Source: a virus
Reading direction: 5' to 3' (one strand)
Length of the DNA stretch: 64,000 bases
IMG/VR virus record: IMGVR_UViG_3300001041_000009
Coordinates: 1 to 64,000 of that record
In this document: positions 35,501 to 43,481 of the stretch, in pieces
Position numbering within the stretch: position 1 is the first letter of the stretch
Layout: every line of letters begins with the position of its first letter
Position numbers and translations under genes: made by a program
Notes under the pieces: generated by a model
What the model saw: only the letters and a program-made list of their open reading frames with translations
The model's database searches: none
Told to the model about the DNA's origin: nothing

Positions 35501-38500
35501 CAAGAGGTATCTTTATTAAGCAATATTGCTGGCCTTATTAAAGGCCAACGAGCAGATTGGTTAGGAATATTTGGTAAGGCTGGTTTAATCACAACAGCCG
35601 CATTAATGGCATTACCATATTTAAAGAAGTTATTTAATTGGTTTATAGGTAAAACTGATTCCCCAACCGATGGTGATCACAGTGATACCTATGGTAATCC
35701 GATAACAGATATGGATACTGCCGAGCATGTTGGTAAAGGACTCGTATATGGCACCAGACTTTTAAATAAGAAACTTGTGGAACCTATGGTAGCTGGTGGG
35801 CGTAAAATGATTAAAACTGGCACCAAAGTAGTAAATCCAATAGTTAATACAGGTAAAAAAGTATTGACTAAAATATTAGGGAAACCCTCTTCTGTTGTAA
35901 AAGAATCCGGTCTAGCTGTTATAGAGGATTCGACTAAAATGGCCAATGATGTTAAAGGGTCACAGATAGCTAAAATTCAAAAAACTATTCAAGAAATGAT
36001 GTCAAAATTATTTGCATATCTTGGGGAGAAATGCCCACAAGCTAAAAAAGGTTTTGGGGCAATAAGCGCAACTGTAACTAAGGTATTCACGAAAGAGGTT
36101 CTTGGAAAGACACTTCCTAAATGGTTAGCTGGTACTGCTCGTTTAGCAGGATCTGCAGCAACATTAGGCTTACTTGATGCTACTTGGGTAACATATGGTC
36201 TTGTAACTGGGTGGTTTGAGGCGTCTCATTTGTTCAGAGTACACCCAGAGCAGACTGATTATATGATGAAGAGTATTTCATCTGCTATGAAGGGGATGTT
36301 AAATTTTAGTTGGTTCTTCTTGATCAATATAGCAAACGATGTATTTGTCAGTGCTACCCAAGGAAATACGATAGCCTCATCAATAACTGGAGGAACAGGC
36401 TTTCTGGAAATGATTGCTAATTATTTATATGCAGCATGGGCTGGTGACGATAAAGGAATTAAATTAGAAAATAATCAAGGTGCCTTTAAAAAGGAATTGG
36501 AAGAATATAATATCGAAAATAATAAAAATTTAACTCCAGATGAATATAATGCCTTAACAAATCCAACTATTGCCGATAAAGTTGTCGGTGGAATTAAAAA
36601 TGGAGCTAGTTACGTTGGTGGGAAGATTTCTCAGGGAGCTAGTTATGTAGGCAATGGTATTGTTAACAATACTAAATGGGTCGCCAATAATATGCCAATA
36701 GTTGGTGATTTTATAAATAACGATACCGTTAAAAAGAATCTCAATGTTACGGGTAATGGAACTATATCTACTGGAATGAGAATAGCCTCAGGAATATCGG
36801 GTGGGCTGGAAAGTGCATCATTGGGTATACTAGATTCTGAAAAGACTGCAAAAACTATATATGGGATTGGAGTTACGGCAAATAACTTTATAGATACATT
36901 AGGTATTAATTTAGGTAAGACCAGTGAAAAGATTAGTACTGAAACGAGCACAAAACTAGATTCGATAACTGGATCATTTAGAGATACTTGGGCTGTTATG
37001 ACGTCAATTGTTGATGAAAAAGTGGCTGAGATTAAAAAAGATGTTGGTGAAAAAGTCGATTTGATTTCAGGGTCATTTAGAGATACTTGGTCCGTTATGA
37101 CGTCAATTGTTGATGAAAAAGTGGCCGGAATTAAAAAGGATATTAATGAGAAAACAGAACCTATAGTTAAGGCTTTTAGAGATACTTGGGTTGTTATCTC
37201 AGGATATGTGGATGATGCTATTACACCAATAAAATCATTCTTTAAAAATATTGCTGATGGTATGAAAAATACTTTTGGTAAAATTGGAGATAAAGTAAAG
37301 AATGGTTGGAATTCGGTTGTAAACCTCTTCAATGGAAATGCCGATCTTGAGCTTAAAGATGCGAACTTCAGTACCAATACTACATCTAATGTTCGTCGAG
37401 GTGGTATGGGTGGATTTAATGGTGGTTTTGGAGAAGCCCCATCGACTGTTAATAACTTCTCATATTATTCCCAAGCCGATGATCGTTGGGCTAATGTTCC
37501 TTATGATTATAGTCCAGGAAAAGGACACTCACCTAATCCAGCAATGGAAAAACGTGGTTGTGGGCCAACATCAGCCGCGATGGTTGTATCTCAATTAACT
37601 GGTAAGCAATATACTCCAGTTCAAATGGCTAAGATCGCACAAGAAGATGGGTATAGTACGAATCAAGGAACTAGTTGGGGATATTTTAATGATATAGCAA
37701 AGAAGTTTAGTATGCAAACAACACAGATCGATCCATCTTCAAATAAAGGAACTGTTAGAAATTGGTTAGATAATGGTGTGCCTATAGTATTATCTGGAAT
37801 TCGACCCGGATCGTCAGCTTCAGAAAATTCACCATTTACTTCAGCCGGACATTTTGTAGTAGCTGTTGGTAATGATGGTCCTAATAAGGTTATGATTAAC
37901 GACCCAAGAGGAGAAAAATATTCACATTCATATAATATGAACACTGTAATGAATGAGGCTAAACAAGCATGGGGCTTTAAATATGGTGGTGGACCTATCC
38001 CTACACCAAGTACAGATACACCGAGTTCTAGCCCATCTGTTGCAAAAAAAGAAGGACCATTTTCAGGTGAAGATTTATTTAGTAAATTGAGTGAGTTAAT
38101 GGGTATATATACTGAGAATGCCTTCTTTGGAAGAAATGATCAATTATCTTGGGGAACTGATGATACGGGTTCACCTATACAAGCACCATCTAGTACAGCA
38201 GGTATTGATTTTATACCAAAGAATTTACAAGATGCTATATTGAAGAAAACTGCTGAAGAAACTATTAAGCATGAATCTAATGGAAACTATACTTTTGCTA
38301 AGAATGACATAAATGGAAGTACAGGACAATCTATATCACCATCCATTGGAGCTTTACAATGGAGAGGTGGATACGCTAAACAACTTATGCAAAATATGGC
38401 GGCAAAATTACCTGGTAACAGTGAAGCTAATTATTTTGCTAATAAAGTTAATTGGAATAGTAATTCTCCTTGGTCTAATTCGGAACAAACTAGATTGCAA

Positions 38501-39331
38501 AATTTCTTAACTAGCAATTATGGTATTACTAAACAAGTTGAAGACGACATGATTATGAATCATGTTAGAGATACAAATTTATCTCAAGTATATAAATATG
38601 GAGTAGTTCCTAAGAAAATAGCAGATCCTAGATCAATAGTATTCTTAGGAGATTTTGCAAATACTGGACCTGCTAATATAAGTCCATTTATGTCAGCATA
38701 TTCAAAAACATCTCAAACTGGTAAATCTGAATTTGATCATTTATATAATGAATTTAAAGCAAAGAGTTATTGGGGTAAACATTCTGGCATATATTCAGGC
38801 AGGATGTCTGGATTATACTCAGACTTATCTGATTGGGACCCAGAACAAGGTGGATATGGGGCACAACATGTACCTGGTGGTTTCGGAGAATTAACTGACT
38901 CTATAACAAGCAAACTCACATCTAATCCAGATAACGGCACAGTTATGAATAATTTGTCATTCCCAAGTTTCTCATCAGGAAGTTCTCCTGCAGTAAGATC
39001 ATATATGAGTAATAATCAACAAGCATCAAATACAGGTAGCTTTAGTGATGAGTTATTATCTGAAGCTATACATGTCTTACAATCAATAGCATCGAATACT
39101 GGTAATACAACTGATGGTATACGTAGTCTTTCAAATATGAAAATTCAAGTTGATGTATCAAATAATCAACCTCCAACATCTGGAAATACTTCACAAAATA
39201 ATATTATTATTGCTCCAGGACAAACTAGTACTAGTATAAATCCTTTTATGGGAATGGGGACTAAGAAAGAGGATAAAGAATCTAGAAACTATGAAGTGGC
39301 CAAAACTATTGCTAGAGGTAGAATAACTTAA
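29501..39331 (+). CDS. Giant tail tape-measure protein with two wall-hydrolase-like domains
   Basis: The ATG at 29501 (MIDKSKKGSVKVKTPSAMSW) follows AAAGGAGATG; 3,276 aa. Amphipathic helical stretches alternate with hydrophobic Gly-rich blocks. About residues 985-1210 hold a threefold repeat of GLL..PGGPIGGA..G..LS followed by a .FG.KD.dG element. Three SFRDTW.VMTSIVDEKV.. repeats lie near 2490-2575. Residues about 2650-2825 are C39-peptidase-like (RGCGPTSAAM, Cys2687; GHFVVAVG, His2784; INDPRG, Asp2801). Residues about 2900-3085 look lysozyme or transglycosylase-like (TIKHESNGNYTF, SPSIGALQWRGG). Sets tail length and probably digests peptidoglycan during DNA entry. Confidence 0.9.
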   Translation: MIDKSKKGSVKVKTPSAMSWFKNVGKSLGYTSMDLVNEMMPATIDFTTSNVETVKELYTDLRRMKSQGKRVVDEIIGSEYADIARSSIQNAMKDIKSGKIYNKDRQDKVFQDGDDEFGMSDFNFDESDDTSSKQQPIHINNIEGNINKNNPMVKAVDRQTQAMLSTAQVTNDLGVSLATTTLLSNKKIGTGIMQGLNGINNNLALLVNFQSESMTKYISASLVYYEQNLKVLGDTLLEIQKSSPKPTEPGKRKDDPLDMALLSKGGLNLKGYGNMVWKQVGNAIDSNMFLSPIKSMLQDKDTLKFLAASPLSFISTKIVTALIPNMLKSAMTDMDKSFQGFFPAMLMKINRLAYKSDNPIMQLFGQVFGANVKTKSSVDMSKFNKGPVPFDGYVKKSITDVIPTYLRKILSALTGKEEMGFDYDKGTFGSVYQMKKDFDDQKERTVLNQFSDAISEIKDRANSFYIEDGVERNKFYKDIDSFFINLAKSNYLVNPTSTKDKNGNAVDELADVFKFKGDQQKFFRQLILSLPKNMQSQMFGMGVINARREQNRFMMDAEENPLKNNANNIFNEAGIDGHLTRDTKDPSKFKLKKGGGLLPSDAYDLNSLDYLRDIKKILLKGIIVFPNQSTNTDPLSPFVPPTHSSSGLKRMKQREDIIKERNRKNNTITPSTETQIGQRMNHGQRTIDSLSDSGLGEGDFQAQIGTYVSERDKVPGPNQGNNIFKWAGKFFKGDAQERYNMIREKVNDLFQAPVKLLSGVFKKIDLTMYEMVFGKQGTDENTSFFSKTLSLMKTKFETFSTWMKTEIFLPIKDALFGKDGFITKLKNSEMVNTAKGKLSKLANYLFGDPGGANGARENGVFSQTANSLMDIWDGAKYYFTGKGYTNRAGDKFSDNNSSVFGELKSMFKDFKGNLKEYLFGKKDTNDPTNNTKGVFSGIVSSIGKGFQNFSDAMFGPKRIGGKDNQNHIVMDELFKNIKKKAPKSLAYGLLGGTAGLLFGGKLGLLGSLLLPGGPIGGAVVATTMGFLSQSDRFNNWLFGPKDINGTRIGGFVSKKTTDFLKKNKVGIIGGASMGAAKSLLTSFGLLPSFFLPGGIVGGAILGVGTSLLVRSERFQKAMFGEKDADGKRQGGVVDKLFGQFRKGKNKNLFGNMGAGAAGGAALGMITSKFGLMGAMLLPGGPIGGALLGAAAGIALSSDKWRKALFGEFDADTQLRKGGLFGKFINWTKLEVLAPLKLKFGEINLNIQKWFGESIANPFLNAIDPLKHEMTLMIRSLKDTFVQGWKNFQTFLGTSFEKFVGKPFGQFMNDNVMKPLKSFLSTLLNGIGRIFGPLLSAPLRAMEGLSEGLMARHKEQGVAAYRKKRGFWGSVKDSIFNRQAIEDARNSSEGAPYAKELEIAKAKRASDTAAKYNEKKAILDAKWDKLNRRRGVGSDNDYDNFDRNGNVIVDVYRTHGSEGNPIESANTRIAEANNMSNPNQSNKSTFPVVSLDDYRQSKSSNIPTTQSGPTQSRPTLQLVPPINNSQQDNGPTPIMDNSSNKTNTTTLAPQVSKSGKTSTLEFKPQIMNDMASDIKIIAQEVKGQLDGVGSNVFKIRKLLQQQSGIGDEDLSGSSNRDRIGFLGKIKRALYKPFDTAKELLMKPIRYVGDKLSTLGTTIVSVGKAIVKIPVDIAKGMWNFSKEVLNIGKETLLALVKLPLAIVKTVGFALQTVAESLKIVGPAIGESLKGVAKLFSGTLGLVSHSLIGFGKGLGEILLGVGQGLGMITKGIGEAVGKAISGTVGALFKMVPMVTDFMFKSASAITDFTFNVVTSVGQKLLSIGDSLFEIVTSPIKFLAGSIGKMAGWKSEVIIAGGSLDLVKEVRVMQINGSARTLAPTGTDGVTHSGNLTPMPVRIVSSDTLPVRLVSTTPSPNSGSSTRGKVLPFRSISNGMDQITNSMLGAMNIFDTKEDKEDAARAEEAAQEAELNADQKQVSRRTASFTIAQNQAREDREFTQNSQIQEVSLLSNIAGLIKGQRADWLGIFGKAGLITTAALMALPYLKKLFNWFIGKTDSPTDGDHSDTYGNPITDMDTAEHVGKGLVYGTRLLNKKLVEPMVAGGRKMIKTGTKVVNPIVNTGKKVLTKILGKPSSVVKESGLAVIEDSTKMANDVKGSQIAKIQKTIQEMMSKLFAYLGEKCPQAKKGFGAISATVTKVFTKEVLGKTLPKWLAGTARLAGSAATLGLLDATWVTYGLVTGWFEASHLFRVHPEQTDYMMKSISSAMKGMLNFSWFFLINIANDVFVSATQGNTIASSITGGTGFLEMIANYLYAAWAGDDKGIKLENNQGAFKKELEEYNIENNKNLTPDEYNALTNPTIADKVVGGIKNGASYVGGKISQGASYVGNGIVNNTKWVANNMPIVGDFINNDTVKKNLNVTGNGTISTGMRIASGISGGLESASLGILDSEKTAKTIYGIGVTANNFIDTLGINLGKTSEKISTETSTKLDSITGSFRDTWAVMTSIVDEKVAEIKKDVGEKVDLISGSFRDTWSVMTSIVDEKVAGIKKDINEKTEPIVKAFRDTWVVISGYVDDAITPIKSFFKNIADGMKNTFGKIGDKVKNGWNSVVNLFNGNADLELKDANFSTNTTSNVRRGGMGGFNGGFGEAPSTVNNFSYYSQADDRWANVPYDYSPGKGHSPNPAMEKRGCGPTSAAMVVSQLTGKQYTPVQMAKIAQEDGYSTNQGTSWGYFNDIAKKFSMQTTQIDPSSNKGTVRNWLDNGVPIVLSGIRPGSSASENSPFTSAGHFVVAVGNDGPNKVMINDPRGEKYSHSYNMNTVMNEAKQAWGFKYGGGPIPTPSTDTPSSSPSVAKKEGPFSGEDLFSKLSELMGIYTENAFFGRNDQLSWGTDDTGSPIQAPSSTAGIDFIPKNLQDAILKKTAEETIKHESNGNYTFAKNDINGSTGQSISPSIGALQWRGGYAKQLMQNMAAKLPGNSEANYFANKVNWNSNSPWSNSEQTRLQNFLTSNYGITKQVEDDMIMNHVRDTNLSQVYKYGVVPKKIADPRSIVFLGDFANTGPANISPFMSAYSKTSQTGKSEFDHLYNEFKAKSYWGKHSGIYSGRMSGLYSDLSDWDPEQGGYGAQHVPGGFGELTDSITSKLTSNPDNGTVMNNLSFPSFSSGSSPAVRSYMSNNQQASNTGSFSDELLSEAIHVLQSIASNTGNTTDGIRSLSNMKIQVDVSNNQPPTSGNTSQNNIIIAPGQTSTSINPFMGMGTKKEDKESRNYEVAKTIARGRIT

Positions 39332-39345
39332 TAATTAATATAAAA

Positions 39346-39377
39346 CATAGAGATAAGATTAATATCTTATCTCTATG
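39346..39377 (+). terminator. Rho-independent terminator
   Basis: Perfect 14-bp stem (CATAGAGATAAGAT) with a 4-nt loop and a following T-run, between the tape measure and the baseplate gene. Confidence 0.85.
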
Positions 39378-39405
39378 GTTTTTATATTTAAAGGAGGTTT
39401 TCATT

Positions 39406-41133
39406 ATGTCATATGATGTAACTATAACAACGAATTCTTCAGATTTAAATTTCAGAGAAGGTGCTGGAACTAACTATCCAATCAGTGGTTCAATACCAAA
39501 AGGAACTGTTGTAAACGTTGATAAATTAGTTATTGTCGGTGGAGTTGTTTGGTATGGTTTAACAGATGGTAGGGGGTGGATATGTGGAACATATGCAACA
39601 AAAGTTCCTGGTACAGATGTACCACCATTAACTTCACCCACAACATCACCACCATCTACAGGTTCAACTGATACACCTCCAGCGACTGGAACTAGCCCAG
39701 GACTTGATGCTAAAATAATAGAGATGTTATATGCAGCAACAAAAAAGTATGAAGTTAAGATCGACGCTTCAACCAGACTATTCGGATGCCCATTTCAATT
39801 TACAAAAGAAACTGATTTCAGAATAAACGATTCTTTAGATCTAGGGCGAAAATATCTTGAGAACATAGTGGCTGAATCCCCTATAATATATTTTGTTCCA
39901 GGTCGTCCTAATTATCTACCAGATGTATCTGCTGATGACCGTTCAGCAATAACATCCTTTTTTACAGGTAAAACTACGGATGAACCTGAAGCACAAGATT
40001 CATTACTAAAGATAATTGGGAATACATCAGAAATAAGATATTTTGATTTTCTGACAGATTACGCAGAATACATGAAATATGTCAATCTCATGTGTAGGGT
40101 TTGTGCATTATATCTACAGATTGGAGATTTAAAAGGTCCTGGTGATGGAGCACCATATAAATACTACGACTGGAGTGATTACAAGTATAAAAGCGATTAT
40201 GTGCCTAAAGATACTCCGAAGAAATCACTATTTGATGTATCTACAGTTGAAACTGACATATATGATCTCATGTTCGGTAGATATAAATACGTGCAATTTT
40301 ATGTAGAACCCAGTACATCATTCTCGGAATCATCAAATAATAATACACATCAATCAAAAATGGAAGGAATGTTTGATAGTACTGAGGGAATAATTAAAGA
40401 ATTATCTTTCTTAACTAATACAGCCAATCTTAAAAATATTGATGTTGCTAAACAATCATTCGCTAATAATTTAGAAGAAATATCTCAAAAAATGGTTAAT
40501 AGTTCAGGAGATGGATTCTGGTCTAGATTACTTGGTATGTCAGATAAAGTTTTAACTGGATCTAATATACTATTCCCTGAATTATGGGGCGATTCCGCAT
40601 ATAATAAATCATATAGTGTGAGTATGAATTTAGTATCTCCATATGGTGATAAAGAAAGTATTTATCTAAATATATTAGTTCCATTAATGCATATATTAGG
40701 ATTAGCTATGCCGAGACAAACTGGGGCAAATAGTTATTCCGCACCATTCTTAGTAAAAGCATTTGCCAAAGGATGGTTTTCCTGCGAATTGGGAATAATA
40801 GATTCTATAAGTATTGATAAAGGTGGTAATGGTGAATCTTGGACAGTAGATGGTTTACCAACTGAAATGAAAGTTCAAATAGGTATAAAGGACTTGTATA
40901 GTAATTTGATGATTAGCTCTACTAGTAAACCAGAATTATTCTTTCAGAATCAGGGATTGATAGAATTCTTAGCAGTATCATGTGGTATCGACATAACCAA
41001 ACCTAATTTTATGGTCAGATTAGAAACTATGTTTTCAGTATTCTTTGGTTCAACTATTGATCTACCTGGTAATATATATAAAGAATTTGTACAAAATATT
41101 CGGAATAAAATTGAACCGTTATTTAGAATATAG
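39406..41133 (+). CDS. SH3-domain baseplate protein
   Basis: A 575-aa protein after AAAGGAGG. Residues 1-70 are a bacterial SH3 domain (SSDLNFREGAGTNYPISGSI, GRGWICGTYATKV), followed by a Pro/Thr linker (TSPTTSPPSTGSTDTPPATG). The rest is a structural domain with a C-terminal part rich in membrane- or tube-like segments (YLNILVPLMHILGLAMPRQT, CELGIIDSISIDKG). The same N-terminal design is seen in the protein at 47822-49279. SH3 modules commonly bind cell-wall peptides, so this may contact the wall during infection (inference). Confidence 0.75.
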   Translation: MSYDVTITTNSSDLNFREGAGTNYPISGSIPKGTVVNVDKLVIVGGVVWYGLTDGRGWICGTYATKVPGTDVPPLTSPTTSPPSTGSTDTPPATGTSPGLDAKIIEMLYAATKKYEVKIDASTRLFGCPFQFTKETDFRINDSLDLGRKYLENIVAESPIIYFVPGRPNYLPDVSADDRSAITSFFTGKTTDEPEAQDSLLKIIGNTSEIRYFDFLTDYAEYMKYVNLMCRVCALYLQIGDLKGPGDGAPYKYYDWSDYKYKSDYVPKDTPKKSLFDVSTVETDIYDLMFGRYKYVQFYVEPSTSFSESSNNNTHQSKMEGMFDSTEGIIKELSFLTNTANLKNIDVAKQSFANNLEEISQKMVNSSGDGFWSRLLGMSDKVLTGSNILFPELWGDSAYNKSYSVSMNLVSPYGDKESIYLNILVPLMHILGLAMPRQTGANSYSAPFLVKAFAKGWFSCELGIIDSISIDKGGNGESWTVDGLPTEMKVQIGIKDLYSNLMISSTSKPELFFQNQGLIEFLAVSCGIDITKPNFMVRLETMFSVFFGSTIDLPGNIYKEFVQNIRNKIEPLFRI

Positions 41134-41142
41134 AGGTGTAAT

Positions 41143-41799
41143 ATGAAGAGAAGGATTAAAGAATATCAAGAAAAATATGATCACATACCAAATGATTTTT
41201 CAGAACGATTCAAATATATATTAAATTTATTAAAGCCATCGACTAAAGACATCGACAATCTTAAAAAAGCTTTAATGAAATTAAAAAGAGTAAAATGGGA
41301 ATCATTAGACTTTGTTTTCTACTTCTTTCCACAGGCAACGGCTCGCCCAAGAATAGGTAGAAGAAGGGTTTTTTATGTGAAGGATGCCAAGAATTATAAT
41401 GATATATTTAAGGATTTTATGGATAGTTCAAAGGACTTACATCATTTAATAACCACACCATGTAAATTTTATTGTGACCTGTATATGAAAATGCCCGATA
41501 ATATGTCTAAGGTTGAAAAGATATTAGCTGAACTAAAAACATTATGCGCTCTCCCAAGACCCGACTGGGATAACGCCGGTAAGACTTATTCAGATATGAT
41601 TCAGAAACATTTATTGATTGAAGATTGTCTCATAATAGATGGAAGGGTAAGAAAATTTTATTCATTTAAACCACGAATAGAAATTCATATTGAATATATG
41701 GACAAGTATGATTGCAAGTTCAATAAGAAGAAAGTTGAATCGTGGAAAGTATATAATGAGGGTATTGATAACATAATAGAAAGGGATTCTATTATATAA
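41143..41799 (+). CDS. RusA-like Holliday junction resolvase
   Basis: A 218-aa protein starting 9 nt after the baseplate stop. The central region matches the RusA family: FYFFPQATARPRIGR, then a helix-strand section and PRPDWDNAGKTYSDMIQKHL followed by IEDCLIIDGRVRKFYSFKPR. The Asp-rich D.DN..K...D.........D pattern supplies the metal ligands. RusA enzymes resolve four-way junctions, which here would suit recombination or DNA packaging. It is somewhat longer than typical RusA (about 120 aa) because of an N-terminal helical extension. A replication or recombination gene inside the tail cluster is notable. Confidence 0.75.
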   Translation: MKRRIKEYQEKYDHIPNDFSERFKYILNLLKPSTKDIDNLKKALMKLKRVKWESLDFVFYFFPQATARPRIGRRRVFYVKDAKNYNDIFKDFMDSSKDLHHLITTPCKFYCDLYMKMPDNMSKVEKILAELKTLCALPRPDWDNAGKTYSDMIQKHLLIEDCLIIDGRVRKFYSFKPRIEIHIEYMDKYDCKFNKKKVESWKVYNEGIDNIIERDSII

Positions 41800-41868
41800 T
41801 AAAATAGTTATTTTATATTTACCTATATACAATATATTAATTATATAAAAGAATAGAGGTGTTCCACT

Positions 41869-42192
41869 ATGTCGGAAATTGCAGAAATAGTTGAGAATAG
41901 ATTGGTCAATAATTATATCTATGATCAATTGAAAAAAATTAAGAAGAATAAAATTAATGCGACTTCAATTTTAATTAGGTTGGGAAGTCAGATAACTGGT
42001 GAATATAACTTTAGTTTTACTTCTGAAGAGATGATTATCAAGATAGATCGTAAAAAAGATATTACTGAGATTAGAAATAAAATTACACAATTATTAAAGA
42101 ATTTAATACCACCCACTATTGATATTAACTTTATTTTTAAAATATTATCTGGTAATGGAGAACTTACCATAAGACCTAAACGAAACGTATAA
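41869..42192 (+). CDS. Hypothetical protein (107 aa)
   Basis: MSEIAEIVENRLVNNYIYDQ opens an N-terminal helix, followed by beta-hairpins (ATSILIRLGSQITGEYNFSF) and a C-terminal basic tail (ELTIRPKRNV). Ribosome site AGAGGTG. Its stop codon lies inside the arm of the following terminator. No family recognised. Confidence 0.65.
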   Translation: MSEIAEIVENRLVNNYIYDQLKKIKKNKINATSILIRLGSQITGEYNFSFTSEEMIIKIDRKKDITEIRNKITQLLKNLIPPTIDINFIFKILSGNGELTIRPKRNV

Positions 42193-42230
42193 TATGGAGG
42201 TAGCTTTAAAAGCTACCTCCATATTATACG
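42186..42230. terminator. Bidirectional terminator between convergent genes
   Basis: A 22-bp perfect stem (arm CGTATAATATGGAGGTAGCT plus TT) with a 1-nt centre. It is followed by T7 on the plus side and ends both the tail operon and the minus-strand gene at 42236. Confidence 0.85.
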
Positions 42231-42235
42231 TTTTT

Positions 42236-43429
42236 TTATTGTAGTAATTTCTGAGAAAGTTTTTTAACAGATTTGGCATCGTATTTTTCAAGTTGTAAGG
42301 TATGACATAATTCAATTAGTGTATACTTAGTTAATGCCTCAGCAAGGACCATATCCATATCGATCTCAAATTCATCCCTGTCGATGAATGAAGTATTTTT
42401 ATCAGGTTGATATTCACCGATCTCACCAGATAAATCATACTCATTAGAATGTCTATTTTGATGATCTAAATGATCAAGGTCACTACTACCATTAATATCA
42501 TCCACATCAACATTAACCTTATAATTTCTATCTTCCCTATCATCTGCATTATTGGTATCAGAATCTTGAGTGGCGGTATTCTCTAACAACTCTTTATAAG
42601 AGTGGTGCATTAAAGCACTAAACAATGTAACCTCTTCAACGGGATTTTGTTTAATCCTAATTTTAGAAAATGCTTCTTGGGCAGATGTAGGATCAGTTAC
42701 AGTATCATCATCCCTCAATTGATTTTCAATATCTGTAATGAGATCATCTTCTTTACTCTGCCGACTTTTTTCATCTTGAATAACAGTTAGTACTTTTTGT
42801 TTGACTAGACCTGCCAACTCATCCATACCAAGTTTATCTTTCTCATAATCAAATTCATTCTTCTCATCTTCACTAAGTTCAAATGTTAATTGATTTGCTG
42901 TGCTAACTTGTGGTGCCAATTTCATCTTCTTCTTACTAACTTCCTTGGCAACACTTTCGCATAGAGACTGTATATTTTTCAATAATGGGAATTTACTCTC
43001 CATACTGGCAGTTTCAAGAAGTTTAAAACCACCATTCTTATCGATATAAGAATCTGAAACTTGTTTTAAATTCTCAAGATGTTCAAGAACGAACTCTTCA
43101 TCAAGATTCAAGGATTTTCTAAACAGTTCAAATACAATTTCTTTGAATAAAATCTCTTTGCCACTTCTGTAAATATCATTACTCTTATAGAATAATTGGG
43201 ATTCTAGTATTTGTCGACTGGCGATATTTCCCCCAGCCTGTCTATTTTCATATTCTTTCTCAGATTGAATAGCACTTGCATCTATGTCTTCATAGTGTTC
43301 AACTAGCACTCTCTTCATATAAGCTTCTTTACATGCCGCACCAATACTCATATTATTAATGGCATTAAGAGTTTTAACTCCTGTATTATGCTTAACAACA
43401 ACATTATTAGTTTTAGGAAAATTTGTCAT
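42236..43429 (-). CDS. Hypothetical virion-region protein (397 aa)
   Basis: Helical, strongly acidic protein. N-terminal NVVVKHNTGVKTLNAINNMS, a middle coiled-coil-like part (KQKVLTVIQDEKSRQSKEDD), an Asp-rich disordered linker (QDSDTNNADDREDRNYKVNV) and a helical end (EALTKYTLIELCHTLQLEKY). No enzymatic motif. Last gene of the minus-strand structural block. A scaffold or chaperone-like role would suit the composition, but this is inference. Confidence 0.65.
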   Translation of the reverse strand: MTNFPKTNNVVVKHNTGVKTLNAINNMSIGAACKEAYMKRVLVEHYEDIDASAIQSEKEYENRQAGGNIASRQILESQLFYKSNDIYRSGKEILFKEIVFELFRKSLNLDEEFVLEHLENLKQVSDSYIDKNGGFKLLETASMESKFPLLKNIQSLCESVAKEVSKKKMKLAPQVSTANQLTFELSEDEKNEFDYEKDKLGMDELAGLVKQKVLTVIQDEKSRQSKEDDLITDIENQLRDDDTVTDPTSAQEAFSKIRIKQNPVEEVTLFSALMHHSYKELLENTATQDSDTNNADDREDRNYKVNVDVDDINGSSDLDHLDHQNRHSNEYDLSGEIGEYQPDKNTSFIDRDEFEIDMDMVLAEALTKYTLIELCHTLQLEKYDAKSVKKLSQKLLQ

Positions 43430-43481
43430 TTTATTATCGCCTCTTTCACTCGTTATCGTTTAATTAGTATAATGTTTGATT

